Assembly (NCBI RefSeq): GCF_907163085.1
Contig: NZ_CAJQTX010000009.1
Coordinates: forward strand, 124,001 to 188,000
Source: Candidatus Accumulibacter sp. ACC003
GTDB lineage: Bacteria > Pseudomonadota > Gammaproteobacteria > Burkholderiales > Rhodocyclaceae
Direction of reading: 5' to 3'
DNA length: 64,000 bases
Part shown: positions 1 to 8,893 of the stretch, one piece after another
Position numbering within the stretch: the stretch's first letter is position 1
Layout: each line of letters begins with the position of its first letter
The notes under the pieces: model-generated
The model's database searches: none
What the model saw: the letters and a program-made list of their open reading frames with translations, nothing else
Told to the model about the DNA's origin: nothing
Position numbers and translations under genes: made by a program

Positions 1-478
1 CGGCGCCACCAATGATCCCGATCGCGCCCGCCTCGCTGAGGGTGAAGCCGAGTAGCTTGGCCAAAATCAAGGCCGCGAATATTCCCAGGTGCGCTCCCGC
101 GCCGAGAATCACCAGGCGCGGATTGGCGATCATCGGCCCAAAGTCGGTCATCGCCCCGACACCAAGAAAAATCAGCGGCGGCAGGATCAGCTTGACGACG
201 CCCAGGTAGGCGTAGTGGAACAAGCCGCCCTCCTTCACCGCGTACAAGAGTGCCGAGATGGCTTGCCCGCCGGGGACGTCGTCGGGCGGCCCGGGAACGT
301 TGGCGACGATGCACGAAAACCCGATGCCGACCAGCAGCAGCGGCTCGTAGTCTTTGGCGACCGCCAGATAGATCATGATCATGCCAACGACGATCATTAT
401 CAGGTTGCCAAACGAAAAGTGGACCGCCCCCGTCTGATCGAGGAGGGCCTGGAGAAACATCAGAATCTGTTCGAGCAA
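1..478 (-). CDS. Na+-translocating decarboxylase beta subunit (OadB/GcdB/MmdB family), partial
   Basis: The first 159 residues of a polytopic membrane protein that runs off the left edge. The reading shows hydrophobic helices, EPLLLVGIGF near residue 45, LGVGAMTDFGP and, at the edge, the family-typical EAGAIGIIGGA. In this family the beta subunit couples decarboxylation of a biotin-bound carboxyl group to Na+ export; substrate (oxaloacetate, methylmalonyl-CoA, glutaconyl-CoA or malonate) cannot be told without the alpha and gamma subunits, which lie outside. I chose the TTG at 476-478 because AAGGAAGG sits six bases before it; the ATG at 458-460 lacks such a site. An unbroken run of T precedes the start on the plus strand (489-500). 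It is divergent from a sensor kinase across a palindrome-containing spacer. Confidence 0.85.
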   Translation of the reverse strand, partial: MLEQILMFLQALLDQTGAVHFSFGNLIMIVVGMIMIYLAVAKDYEPLLLVGIGFSCIVANVPGPPDDVPGGQAISALLYAVKEGGLFHYAYLGVVKLILPPLIFLGVGAMTDFGPMIANPRLVILGAGAHLGIFAALILAKLLGFTLSEAGAIGIIGGA

Positions 479-611
479 AGCACACCTTCCTTTTTTTTTT
501 TAGCGGCCGGCCACTTCCGGAACGCTGTCAACTGGAGCCACGCAAGCTGGCGAACGACCGCTGCTTTTCCCCGGCAGCGTCGCGAGAGGCAGTATAGGTC
601 GCGCCATTGCA

Positions 612-641
612 GGCGAAACTAGGGTTATCCCTAGTTTCGCC
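612..641. promoter_or_regulatory. Perfect 30-bp inverted repeat in a divergent promoter region (candidate operator)
   Basis: Two perfect 13-base arms (left arm GGCGAAACTAGGG, 612-624; right arm 629-641) flank TTAT. The element sits in the 276-bp gap between the OadB-type gene (minus) and the histidine kinase gene (plus). No T-run follows either side, so a terminator is less likely than a binding site for a dimeric regulator, the obvious candidate being the LuxR-type response regulator encoded at 2218-2853. The role is inference. Confidence 0.55.
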
Positions 642-754
642 ACCCCCTCTCGGGCGCTCGTGCTAAGGTGCTCGGGTCTCGCAGCCGGGACGGGAATGGC
701 ATGCCGACAGCGCTCGTCGGCCGCTGCAGGGCGGATTATTGAAGGGGCCGAGTA

Positions 755-2218
755 ATGCAATGCACAGTCGAGCAGCAGGCACGGCCGCCGAGTAGCGGGG
801 CCTGTCAACGCTGGGTCGGCGGCCGCCCGGCGGCGACGATCGCCCTGACGCTGGCACTCGTCGTTCTCGTCGCCGCGCTCGACTACGCGACCGGCTACGA
901 GTTGCGCCTGGCCATTCTCTACCTGATCCCGATCGCTTTCGCCACATGGGCCGGCGGCACCCGTGCGGGAGTCGTCATCGTCGCCGTGTCAACGCTGTCG
1001 TGGCTGGCGAGCTTTCGCTCAATGAACCCTTATTCCGGCGTCGTCTTCTTCTACTGGGAAGGCGTGGTAATGGTCGCCATGTACCTCACTGTGGTCGTAT
1101 TGCTGGCGCGCTTGCGCGTCGCGCTGAGCGAAGCGGACGCGCGCTTCTTCCGGGTCCTGGAGGAGTTACATGCCGCGGTCTACGTCGCGGACGAGGACAG
1201 CGGCGCAGTTCTCTACGCCAACCGTGGCCTCTTGCGCCTACTCGACGGCGAGCCGCAGGCACTCGGCGGCAAAGCGCTGGACGAGCGCTTTGGCTGCCGT
1301 GACAGCCGCACCGGCGCATCGCACGGCGCGCGTAGCGAAGCGGCAGGGACCGCCTTCGTCGCGGCTGAAGTGCGCGACCAGAGCAACGGCCACTGGTATC
1401 TGGTGCAGGCTGGGCCGATTCCGTGGAATGGCGGTCAACGCGTCAGCCTGAAGGTGATCACCGACATTTCCGAACAAAAAAACGCCCAGACCTTGAAGCG
1501 TCAGCATCAGGAAATGCTCCACCAGACCACCTATCTGGCGGCGCTTGGCGAAATCGCCACATCGCTGGCGCACGAAGTCAATCAGCCGCTGACGGCCATC
1601 GCCAGCTACAAGGACGCCTGTCTCCGAATGCTGGCGGCGACCGATGTTGACCGCAAGCAACTGGTCGCCGCGATGAAACGCTGTCGCGAGCAGGCGCTGC
1701 GGGCAGGGCGCATCATCGGCCGAGTACGCGACTTCGTGCGCAGCCGGCGCCCGCATCCGAGCCAATGCGATATCAATGCACTCCTCCGGGAAGCCCTGGA
1801 ACTCATGGAAACACAACTGGAGGACAGCGCGGTGACCGTCGAGCTATCCTTGTCCGACGCGCTGCCGATCAACCATGCCGATCGAACTCTCCTCGTCCAG
1901 GTGATCGTCAATCTGATCCAGAATGGCATCGACGCCATGGCGACGTCGCCGCCGTCGCGCCGCAAGCTATCGGTGTCAACCGCCACGGCCGCCGACGGAA
2001 GCTTTGTCGTGGCAGTCGCGGATCAAGGTGTGGGAATTTCGCAAGCCATCGAAGAACGCCTCTACCTGCCGTTCGTAACCACCAAGTCGCAGGGCCTGGG
2101 CCTGGGATTATCGATCTGCCGCTCGGTCGTCGAGGCGCACGGGGGCCACCTCGGGCACAGCGCAAACGCTGACGGCGGCGCTACCTTCCACTTCAGCCTG
2201 CCGCCGGAGCCTGACTGA
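755..2218 (+). CDS. Membrane-anchored PAS-domain sensor histidine kinase
   Basis: 487 residues. Residues about 25-125 hold about four hydrophobic segments, then a PAS-like domain (about 130-235), a linker ending EQKNAQTLKRQ, the HisKA domain with SLAHEVNQPL (phospho-acceptor His273) and an HATPase_c domain with NLIQNGIDAM (N box), DQGVGI (G1) and GLGLGLSI (G2). The HEVNQPL sequence is typical of FixL/TodS-type kinases that pair with FixJ/NarL-type regulators, and the next gene is exactly that, overlapping by one base. GAAGGGG lies upstream of the ATG. The ligand is unknown; by context the pair may control the divergent Na+-pumping decarboxylase. Confidence 0.9.
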   Translation: MQCTVEQQARPPSSGACQRWVGGRPAATIALTLALVVLVAALDYATGYELRLAILYLIPIAFATWAGGTRAGVVIVAVSTLSWLASFRSMNPYSGVVFFYWEGVVMVAMYLTVVVLLARLRVALSEADARFFRVLEELHAAVYVADEDSGAVLYANRGLLRLLDGEPQALGGKALDERFGCRDSRTGASHGARSEAAGTAFVAAEVRDQSNGHWYLVQAGPIPWNGGQRVSLKVITDISEQKNAQTLKRQHQEMLHQTTYLAALGEIATSLAHEVNQPLTAIASYKDACLRMLAATDVDRKQLVAAMKRCREQALRAGRIIGRVRDFVRSRRPHPSQCDINALLREALELMETQLEDSAVTVELSLSDALPINHADRTLLVQVIVNLIQNGIDAMATSPPSRRKLSVSTATAADGSFVVAVADQGVGISQAIEERLYLPFVTTKSQGLGLGLSICRSVVEAHGGHLGHSANADGGATFHFSLPPEPD

Positions 2219-2853
2219 TGGAAAGCCGGGAGAGTGAGCCGACGGTCTTTGTCGTCGACGACGACGCCGCCGTTTGCGATGCAATTGCCATGCTCCTGCG
2301 CGCCGCCGGGATGCGCGTCGAAACCTTTCGCTCGGCGCTGACCTTCTTGAAGGCACATCGCGCCGGCCGCAGCGGCTGCCTGGTCCTCGACATCCGCATG
2401 CCCGGCATGAGCGGACCCGAACTCCAGGATGAGCTGCACAAGCGCCGGCAGCAGATTCCCATCGTCTTTCTCACCGGCCACGGCGATGTCCCGCTGGCCG
2501 TCCGCGCGTTGAAGAAGGGAGCCGTCGATTTCATCGAGAAGCCGCCTGAGGAAGAACGGCTGGTGCTGGCCGTGCTCAACGCGCTGCATGTCGATCGCGA
2601 GCGGCGCCAGGCGGCGAATCGCTACGACCACACGCCCCCGGATGTGACGGCCAGACTGCGAACGCTCAGCGAACGCGAGCGCGAAGTCTTGCACCAGGTT
2701 CTGGACAGCAAGCCAACTCGCCAGATCGCCGAGCAGCTGCGGATCAGCGTCAAGACCGTCGAGTTTCATCGTGCCCGCATCCGAGAGAAGATGGGCGTCG
2801 CCCGGCTGGCGCAGTTATTCAGCCTGTTACTACCCGCTGGCGACAAGGACTGA
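2218..2853 (+). CDS. FixJ-family response regulator (REC + LuxR-type HTH)
   Basis: 211 residues. An N-terminal receiver domain carries VVDDDAAV, phospho-acceptor Asp58 in LVLDIRMPGMSG and the conserved Lys in FIEKPP. A C-terminal LuxR/GerE helix-turn-helix follows (LSEREREVLHQVL, then RQIAEQLRISVKTVEFHRA). The start codon shares one base with the kinase stop codon (TGATG), so the two are translationally coupled and form a two-component system. LuxR-type regulators bind inverted repeats as dimers, which makes the palindrome at 612-641 a candidate site. Confidence 0.92.
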   Translation: MESRESEPTVFVVDDDAAVCDAIAMLLRAAGMRVETFRSALTFLKAHRAGRSGCLVLDIRMPGMSGPELQDELHKRRQQIPIVFLTGHGDVPLAVRALKKGAVDFIEKPPEEERLVLAVLNALHVDRERRQAANRYDHTPPDVTARLRTLSEREREVLHQVLDSKPTRQIAEQLRISVKTVEFHRARIREKMGVARLAQLFSLLLPAGDKD

Positions 2854-2927
2854 ACCGGCAAGGCGCAATCAATCAGCGCCCGCAGGAAAGCCGCGAGCCC
2901 AAGCCGCGGCGCCCCCGCCCCCGCTCT

Positions 2928-3776
2928 ATGCCATATTCCTACCCCATGCGCGAACCCAGCCAGAACGCCAGCGCCGACGCCGACGCCGACGCCGCAAACT
3001 CCGCCACTGCTTTCGTCGCGCGTTGGCGCGCGGCCGACGGTTCCGAGTTCACCAGCTACCAGCTCTTCGTCACCGACCTCTGCCACTTGCTCGAAGTGCC
3101 CTCGCCCGACCCGGCGCGCGAAGACACCCGCGACAACGCCTACGTCTTCGAGCGGCGGGTGACTTTTCGCCACGGTGACGGCAGCACGTCCAGCGGCCGC
3201 ATCGACCGCTACAAGCGTGGCCATTTTATTCTCGAAGCCAAGAAAATCAGGCTCACCGCCGCCAGCAAGGGCTTCGACGACGCGCTGCAGCGTGCCCGCG
3301 GCCAGGCCGAAGGCTACGCCCGCGCGCTGCCCGTCGACGAGGGCCGGCCGCCTTTCCTGATCGTCGTCGACGTCGGCCGGGTGATCGAGCTGTACGCCGA
3401 TTTCACGCGCTCGGGCGCCACCTACACGCCCTTCCCCGACCCGCGCTCGCATCGCATCAGGATCGCCGACCTCGCCGACCCTGACATCCGCGCGCGCCTG
3501 CAAACGCTGTGGCGTGAGCCGCTGGCGCTCGACCCGGCGCGCGCCTCGGCGCGCGTCACGCGCGAAATTGCCGGGCATCTGGCGAAGATCGCCCGGGCCC
3601 TCGAAGCCGCCGGCCAGCACCCCGAAATCGTCGCCGGCTTCCTCAGCCGCTGCCTGTTCTCGATGTTCGCCGAGGACGTCGGCCTGCCGCCGACCAGCGT
3701 CGCGCGCGTGCCCTGGTCAGCGGCGCTCCCCGAGCAGGTCGCGGCGGTCGCGGGCGTGCTCGGGGAGCGCTGCTGA
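2928..3776 (+). pseudogene. Truncated N-terminal part of an MmeI-like (type IIL/IIG) restriction-methylation protein
   Basis: 282 residues readable. The sequence FVARWRAADG...YQLFVTDLCHLL and a PD-(D/E)xK-like nuclease core (Asp93 in GRIDRYKRG, then Glu103 and Lys105 in FILEAKKI) match the N-terminus of large class I SAM-dependent DNA methyltransferase/nuclease fusions, usually 900 residues or more. The helical spacer, methyltransferase (GxG, NPPY) and target-recognition domains are missing: the frame stops at 3776 and a convergent gene ends 39 bases later. The start could also be the ATG at 2946; neither has a good ribosome site. I read it as a deletion remnant, unlikely to restrict DNA, though the nuclease fold could still be made. 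Confidence 0.7.
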
Positions 3777-3814
3777 CGAGCGCCGACAGCCGCTCGGGCT
3801 GAGCGAAGTCGAGC

Positions 3815-5155
3815 CTACTGCAGCGCGCCCGGCGACAGCGGCTTGCCGGCCGGCAAGGCGCGACTGCCGGCCGGGAGCTTGAACTCGGCGCTGGGGGTCA
3901 GGCTCTGCTCGCCGACGAAGCCCGGCGAGGTCGCGGTGCCGCGCAAGGGCGAGTTGCTCGGCAAGGCGAATGGCAGGCCGTCGCGATCGCTCAGCGCCGA
4001 GCGGTCGACGCTGACGTTGCCGTTGTAACGGCCGGGTGCCTGCGGCGCGAAAGAGCCCTGGCCAACGAGCAGATTGTTGACCGCCCAAACCTCGACTCCG
4101 GACGCCATCCGCGCAGTCCAGACGTGCAGGAAGCGCCCGCCAGACCAGCCGTCGATCAGCGTGTTGTGCGCCAGGTAGAGCACGTTCTCAGGCCAGCGCT
4201 GCCCTTCCGCTCCGTAGGCAATCAAGTCGCGATTATCGGTCTTGTCGGTCTGGCCGATGATGTTACCGATGACCCACGCCAAACCGCCGTTGGGAAACTC
4301 CAGCTCGTACGAAGCACGGCCGTCGCCACCGTCGACGAGCATGTTGTAGCGGATGTCGCTTTCGCGCGCCCGCGACTTGATCAGGTGGCCGCGAAAGCCC
4401 TGCTCCAAGCGGCTGCCGCGAACGCTCAGCCTGGCGATGCTGCCGGCGTAGAGCAGGTGGTGCAGCGCACCGGCGTGCGTCGGTGCCTGACCAAATTCAC
4501 TGTCCTCGACCTCGAGCACCGCGGTCGCAGAATTACCGGTGAGGATACCCATCTCGTTGTCGAAGAAGGCGCAGCGAACGACGCGCAGGTGGCCATTTTC
4601 GAAACGAATCCCGGCGCCATTGCCGTCGGCAACGCGAACGCCGCGAAACTCGATATTCTCGATCAGCATGTCGGCGTTGCGGACCACCCACAGCGCCTTG
4701 CCTTCGGCGCTAGCGCCATCGGCAATGAGCACCGGGCGCTGGCCAACGCCCCTGATCGTCAGCCGCGCTTGCGTCCACAGCACCGCCTGCTGTCGGTACA
4801 CGCCCGAGCGGATCTCGACGGTGTCGCCGTCGCGCGCGATGCGTGCCGCTTCCTGGATGCTCGAGACCTGCTCAAGCGGGCCGACGACGATGGTCTTGCC
4901 GCTGGCCACCGCGGCCGGCGCTTTCGGCGCCGGCGGCTGGCCCGGCGCGGCGCGCTTGAGCGCCTCCGGGACGACGCCCGGCGCGGCGGCGCCTGACGGC
5001 GTCTCGGCTGGCGCCTTGAATACCTCCAACTGACCGCGCTCGTTGCGACGAATGCTGCCCAGCTCGGCGGGCTCGCTCGGCAGTTCGCCGGCGAGAACGG
5101 CGGTCGCCAGGGAGCTCAGGATCAGCACGGCAGGGAAGCGGTGTCGGTCGTTCAT
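3815..5155 (-). CDS. Secreted right-handed parallel beta-helix protein
   Basis: 446 residues from the chosen ATG. A signal peptide (hydrophobic core AVLILSSLATAVLAG) is followed by a Pro/Ala-rich linker (about 45-95) and a repeat-rich region with regularly spaced polar/hydrophobic strands (DGDTVEIRSGVYR, LTIRGVG, IENIEFRGV), typical of pectate-lyase-like beta-helices. No catalytic residues could be assigned, so the polysaccharide or surface target is unknown. The ATG at 5153-5155 is preferred over one 11 codons upstream because AGAGGA lies just before it and it gives a clean signal peptide. It lies 36 bases downstream of kup on the same strand and may be co-transcribed. Confidence 0.75.
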   Translation of the reverse strand: MNDRHRFPAVLILSSLATAVLAGELPSEPAELGSIRRNERGQLEVFKAPAETPSGAAAPGVVPEALKRAAPGQPPAPKAPAAVASGKTIVVGPLEQVSSIQEAARIARDGDTVEIRSGVYRQQAVLWTQARLTIRGVGQRPVLIADGASAEGKALWVVRNADMLIENIEFRGVRVADGNGAGIRFENGHLRVVRCAFFDNEMGILTGNSATAVLEVEDSEFGQAPTHAGALHHLLYAGSIARLSVRGSRLEQGFRGHLIKSRARESDIRYNMLVDGGDGRASYELEFPNGGLAWVIGNIIGQTDKTDNRDLIAYGAEGQRWPENVLYLAHNTLIDGWSGGRFLHVWTARMASGVEVWAVNNLLVGQGSFAPQAPGRYNGNVSVDRSALSDRDGLPFALPSNSPLRGTATSPGFVGEQSLTPSAEFKLPAGSRALPAGKPLSPGALQ

Positions 5156-5191
5156 GGCATCCTCTGATGATGCGTCACGCGGCGGCAAGCA

Positions 5192-7099
5192 CTACGAGAG
5201 CTCGACCTGCGCGCCCAGCTCGACCACCCGGTTCGGCGGAATCTTGAAGAAGGCGGTAGCCGGATCGGCGTTGCGAAACATCCAGGTGTACAGCACCTGC
5301 CGCCAGTGTGCCATCCGCGAGCGCTTGGCAATCGGCATGGTGACGATCGTCTCACGGCCGAGAAAGAACGAGGTCTCCATCATCTCGAAGGCCAATCCAT
5401 GCCCGGCGCACAGTTCCATCGCTCGCGGCAGATCGGCTTCGTCCTTGAAACCATAGCGGACGAAAACCCGATGAAAACCGGCGGGCAGCGCTTCGACCCG
5501 CACACGCTCGGCCTCGGCAACGTGCGGCACGTCTTCGACGTCGACGTTCAGCAAGACCACACGTTCGTGCAGAACCTTGTTGTGGTACAGGTTATGGAGC
5601 AGCGCCCGCGGCACGCCGTCGGGGGTGGCGGTGAGGAAGACGCCGGTGCCATCGACGCGCAGCGGTCCGCCCATTTCCAGGCTGGCAATGAACGCGGCGA
5701 GCGGTATCGTATCGTGCGCGAGCTTCTCGTAGAGCAACTGGCGCCCGCGCTTCCAGGTCGATAGCAGGATAAAGACCGACAAGCCGAGCGCCAGCGGGAA
5801 CCAGCCGCCGTCAAAGACCTTGATGACGTTGGCCGAGAAGAAAGCAAAGTCGACGACCACGAAAAACACCAGGAACAGGGCCGCGCGCGGCCAGCTCCAC
5901 TGCCACAGCGCGCGCACGACGACAAAGGCGAGGATGGTATCGATCATCATCGTCAGGGTCACGGCAATGCCGTAGGCCGAAGCCAGGTTCGACGACGAGC
6001 GGAAGCCGAGGACGACGACGATCACCGCCGCCAGGAGCAGCCAGTTGATGTTCGGAACGTAGATCTGGCCCTTCTCGCGTTCGGAGGTGAATTTGACGCG
6101 GATGCGCGGGCAATAGCCGAGTTGCATGGCCTGGCTGGTCAGCGAAAAGGCTCCGGAAATCACCGCCTGCGAGGCAATCACTGTCGCCACGGTGGCCAGC
6201 AAGACCAGCGGTATGCGCAGGATTTCACTCGGCGCCATCAGAAAGAAGGGATTTTCAACCGTCGTCGGGTCGGCGAGGATCAAGGCTCCCTGGCCGAGAT
6301 AGTTGAGGTAGAGCAACGGGAAGACACACGCGAACCACGCCCACTTGATCGACCGCCGCCCGAAATGGCCCATGTCGGCGTAAAGCGCTTCGCCGCCGGT
6401 AATCGCCAGCACCACCGAACCCAGCGCCACAAAGGCCATCCCCTGATGTTCAAAAATGAAGCGCAGCGCGTACCAGGGATTGATCGCCAGCAGCACGGAA
6501 GGATGCTGGATCACTTGCCACAAACCAAGCGCACCGAGGCAGACAAACCAGAACAGCATCAGCGGGCCAAACAGCGCACCGACGGCCGCCGTGCCGTGGC
6601 GCTGAAATACGAACAGGACGACGAGAATGGCGATGGTGACCGGCAGGACGTAGGGCTCGAGCGACGGCGTCACGACTTCCATTCCTTCGACCGCCGCCAG
6701 CACCGACATCGCCGGGGTGATCACGGCGTCGCCATAAAACAGCGCGGCGCCGAAAATTCCCAGCGCCGACATCGCCCACAGGACGCGCGGCGAGGCGTTC
6801 GCTGTGCGCAGAGCGAGCGCCGTCAGCGCCATGATGCCGCCTTCGCCCTTGTTGTCGGCGCGGGTGATGAACACGACGTATTTCAGTGAAACGGTGACAG
6901 TCAGCGCCCAGAAGACCAGCGAGAGGATGCCGAGGACGCTGTCGGCGTTGATTGGCAGCGGATGGTGCCCGCCAAAGACCTCTTTCATGGTGTACAGCGG
7001 GCTGGTGCCGATGTCCCCAAAAACCACGCCCATCGCCGCCAGCGCGGTCGCCGCCAGACCTGACTTGTCGCCGTGTGGCGCGACCTCTGCACTCATCAT
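5192..7099 (-). CDS. kup: Potassium uptake protein Kup
   Basis: 635 residues, normal for the KUP/HAK/KT family. Near the N-terminus is the family hallmark GVVFGDIGTSPLYTMKEVF; about twelve hydrophobic segments follow up to residue 450, with GEALYADMGHFG and NYLGQGAL typical of Kup, then a soluble C-terminal domain. It brings K+ into the cell by proton symport at the inner membrane. Potassium is a counter-ion of polyphosphate, which fits the PPK2 gene elsewhere in the window, but that link is inference. Confidence 0.95.
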   Translation of the reverse strand: MMSAEVAPHGDKSGLAATALAAMGVVFGDIGTSPLYTMKEVFGGHHPLPINADSVLGILSLVFWALTVTVSLKYVVFITRADNKGEGGIMALTALALRTANASPRVLWAMSALGIFGAALFYGDAVITPAMSVLAAVEGMEVVTPSLEPYVLPVTIAILVVLFVFQRHGTAAVGALFGPLMLFWFVCLGALGLWQVIQHPSVLLAINPWYALRFIFEHQGMAFVALGSVVLAITGGEALYADMGHFGRRSIKWAWFACVFPLLYLNYLGQGALILADPTTVENPFFLMAPSEILRIPLVLLATVATVIASQAVISGAFSLTSQAMQLGYCPRIRVKFTSEREKGQIYVPNINWLLLAAVIVVVLGFRSSSNLASAYGIAVTLTMMIDTILAFVVVRALWQWSWPRAALFLVFFVVVDFAFFSANVIKVFDGGWFPLALGLSVFILLSTWKRGRQLLYEKLAHDTIPLAAFIASLEMGGPLRVDGTGVFLTATPDGVPRALLHNLYHNKVLHERVVLLNVDVEDVPHVAEAERVRVEALPAGFHRVFVRYGFKDEADLPRAMELCAGHGLAFEMMETSFFLGRETIVTMPIAKRSRMAHWRQVLYTWMFRNADPATAFFKIPPNRVVELGAQVELS

Positions 7100-7467
7100 C
7101 CCACCCCTGATCGTCTTGGCCGTGTCGCCTGCCCGCTTCTCGCCAACGCGACAGCGGCTCAGAAAAGCCGGTCTGCTCGATGGCCGATCGACGGTCGGAG
7201 AGACCGCTCGGCAGCACGATTTCGATTACTGCAGCGCAGCAACCAGCGCGCAATTCTAGGACCAATGCGGCGCCGCCACAAGGACGGGATCCGACCTGAC
7301 AAAACCTGACCATGGGCTGACGATTCGCTGACAGACAATTGATCAGATAGATATTTTTATTTTTCTGTTGACACAAAAAAGCATCGGACGCGACGTTACA
7401 CCTGGCTCCCGCGGTGCTACACTCGCGACCCTTGTTCTGCCGAATCGATCATCAGGGAGGCGATACT
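7100..7467. other. Intergenic region between kup and the CorA-type gene
   Basis: 368 bases with no supported gene. It holds the divergent promoters of kup (minus) and the CorA-type gene (plus). An AT-rich island (about 7334-7385, containing TTGACA at 7368-7373) stands out from the GC-rich surroundings, and a sigma-70-like candidate sits at 7395-7423. Confidence 0.5.
7395..7423 (+). promoter_or_regulatory. Candidate sigma-70 promoter of the CorA-type gene
   Basis: GTTACA (7395-7400), a 17-base spacer, and an extended -10 TGCTACACT ending at 7423. Each hexamer matches consensus at four of six positions; the TTG start follows at 7468. Confidence 0.35.
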
Positions 7468-8856
7468 TTGAGCGTAGAAAACAACAAGCTGCAGCCGCCA
7501 GAAACGCTGGAAAAAGGCCTCGCCGAAGTTCACCTGACCGAAGTGCGCTCGTTGCTCTCGCTGCAGAAACGCGTCGAAGAACTCGTCGAACCGCTGCTGC
7601 GCGAGCAGGACTCGCCGTCGCTCGACGCGGCCGGTGTCGAAATCCAGGAACGCTATCGCATGGAGCTTCGCCAGAAGCTCAAGCTGATGCCGCCCAAGGA
7701 AGTCGCCTACATCCTCGAATCGCTGGACGCCAACGAGCGGCTGATCGTCTGGGATGAGGTCAAGGAAGGCGCCGACCCGATCCTGGCGATTCTCCCGGAC
7801 GACATTCTCGAAGAGCTGATCGACGACAGCCACTACCGCAACGAGAAAACGACCACCACCGCTTTCGAACTGCGCGACGGCCGCCTGCGCCAGATTTCGA
7901 TCAACGGTCCGGAGGATCTGCAGAACGTCACGCCGATCTGGGTAGACCTGATCGCGCCGACGAAGAAAATCCGCGGCTGGATCGGCAAGCGGTTCGACGT
8001 CGATTTGCCCGATCCCGGCAGCCTGACCGACCTCGAGGCCAGCGCGCGCTTCTATGTCGACGACGAGGGACACACGCACCTGCACTCCGACTTCCTGCTC
8101 GACACCCGGGAGGAGTCGCGCAACGTCCCGGTGGCGCTGATCCTGAAGAACGACGTGCTGTTCACCATTCGCACCGAGGAACTGCCGGTATTTCGCCTGC
8201 AGCGGGCGCGGGCGCGCACGCGCCCGGGCTATGTCGCCGACGGCAAGGACGTTCTGCTCGACCTCTATGCCGCCGACGTCGAGTACTCGGCCAACGCGCT
8301 GGAAGATGTATACGCCGAGCTCGACAAGGTCGGCCGGCAGGTCCTGCGCTCGCACGTCACCGACCAGGAAGCAACCGAGATCCTGGTGGCAATTTCGGAG
8401 GCCGAAGACATTAACGGACGCACCCGGCGCAATGTCCTCGATACCCGGCGGGCGCTGTCGTTCCTGCTGCGCGGCGGCTTCCTCTCCGAGGCGCAGCTGG
8501 TTGACGGTCGCGAGATTCTGCGCGACATCGAGTCGCTCGACGGCCACACCGCTTTCCTGTTCAACAAGCTGAACTTCCTGATGGACGCCACCGACAGTGC
8601 GATCAACATCAACCAGAACAAGGACATCAAACGACTGACGGTGCTCAGCGTGATTTTCATGCCGATCAACGTCGTGGCCGGCATGGGCGGCATGTCCGAA
8701 TTCTCGATGGTCACCGAAGGCATCCCCTGGCAGATCGCCTATTCGGGGCTACTGGTCGGCATGGTGGCCATCGGCGCCTGCATGTACATCGGTCTGAAAT
8801 TATTCGAGAAACGCCGCCTTAAGAGCAGCCGGGCCGCGCACCGCCGGACCGCCTGA
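7468..8856 (+). CDS. CorA-family divalent-cation transporter with MgtE-N-like N-terminus
   Basis: 462 residues from a TTG start chosen because GGGAGG lies seven bases before it. Residues about 55-110 (LKLMPPKEVAYILESLDA, ILAILPDDILEELIDD) resemble the MgtE N-terminal helical domain; the rest is a CorA cytoplasmic domain with a long helix and two C-terminal membrane helices. The loop that normally reads GMN reads G408-M409-S410 in VVAGMGGMSEFSM, so the selectivity signature is altered. CorA proteins move Mg2+, Co2+ or Zn2+ as pentamers; with GMS the substrate and direction are uncertain. Convergent with hemL. Confidence 0.85.
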   Translation: MSVENNKLQPPETLEKGLAEVHLTEVRSLLSLQKRVEELVEPLLREQDSPSLDAAGVEIQERYRMELRQKLKLMPPKEVAYILESLDANERLIVWDEVKEGADPILAILPDDILEELIDDSHYRNEKTTTTAFELRDGRLRQISINGPEDLQNVTPIWVDLIAPTKKIRGWIGKRFDVDLPDPGSLTDLEASARFYVDDEGHTHLHSDFLLDTREESRNVPVALILKNDVLFTIRTEELPVFRLQRARARTRPGYVADGKDVLLDLYAADVEYSANALEDVYAELDKVGRQVLRSHVTDQEATEILVAISEAEDINGRTRRNVLDTRRALSFLLRGGFLSEAQLVDGREILRDIESLDGHTAFLFNKLNFLMDATDSAININQNKDIKRLTVLSVIFMPINVVAGMGGMSEFSMVTEGIPWQIAYSGLLVGMVAIGACMYIGLKLFEKRRLKSSRAAHRRTA

Positions 8857-8893
8857 CGCTGGCCGGGCCGGGCGACGCTCCCCCCCGGGGAAC

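Noticed and set aside
489-500. T-run as terminator of an upstream gene
   Set aside because: No hairpin precedes it and it lies at the start side of the minus-strand gene, where it supplies the A-rich part of the ribosome-binding region.
3791-3805. Hairpin CGCTC-GGGCT-GAGCG as REP element or terminator
   Set aside because: Short arms, no T-run and only one copy recognised in the window; a genome-wide repeat search would be needed.
4124-4996. Plus-strand open frame of 290 codons
   Set aside because: Antisense to the beta-helix gene, which has a signal peptide, ribosome site and conserved fold; the plus frame has no recognisable family.
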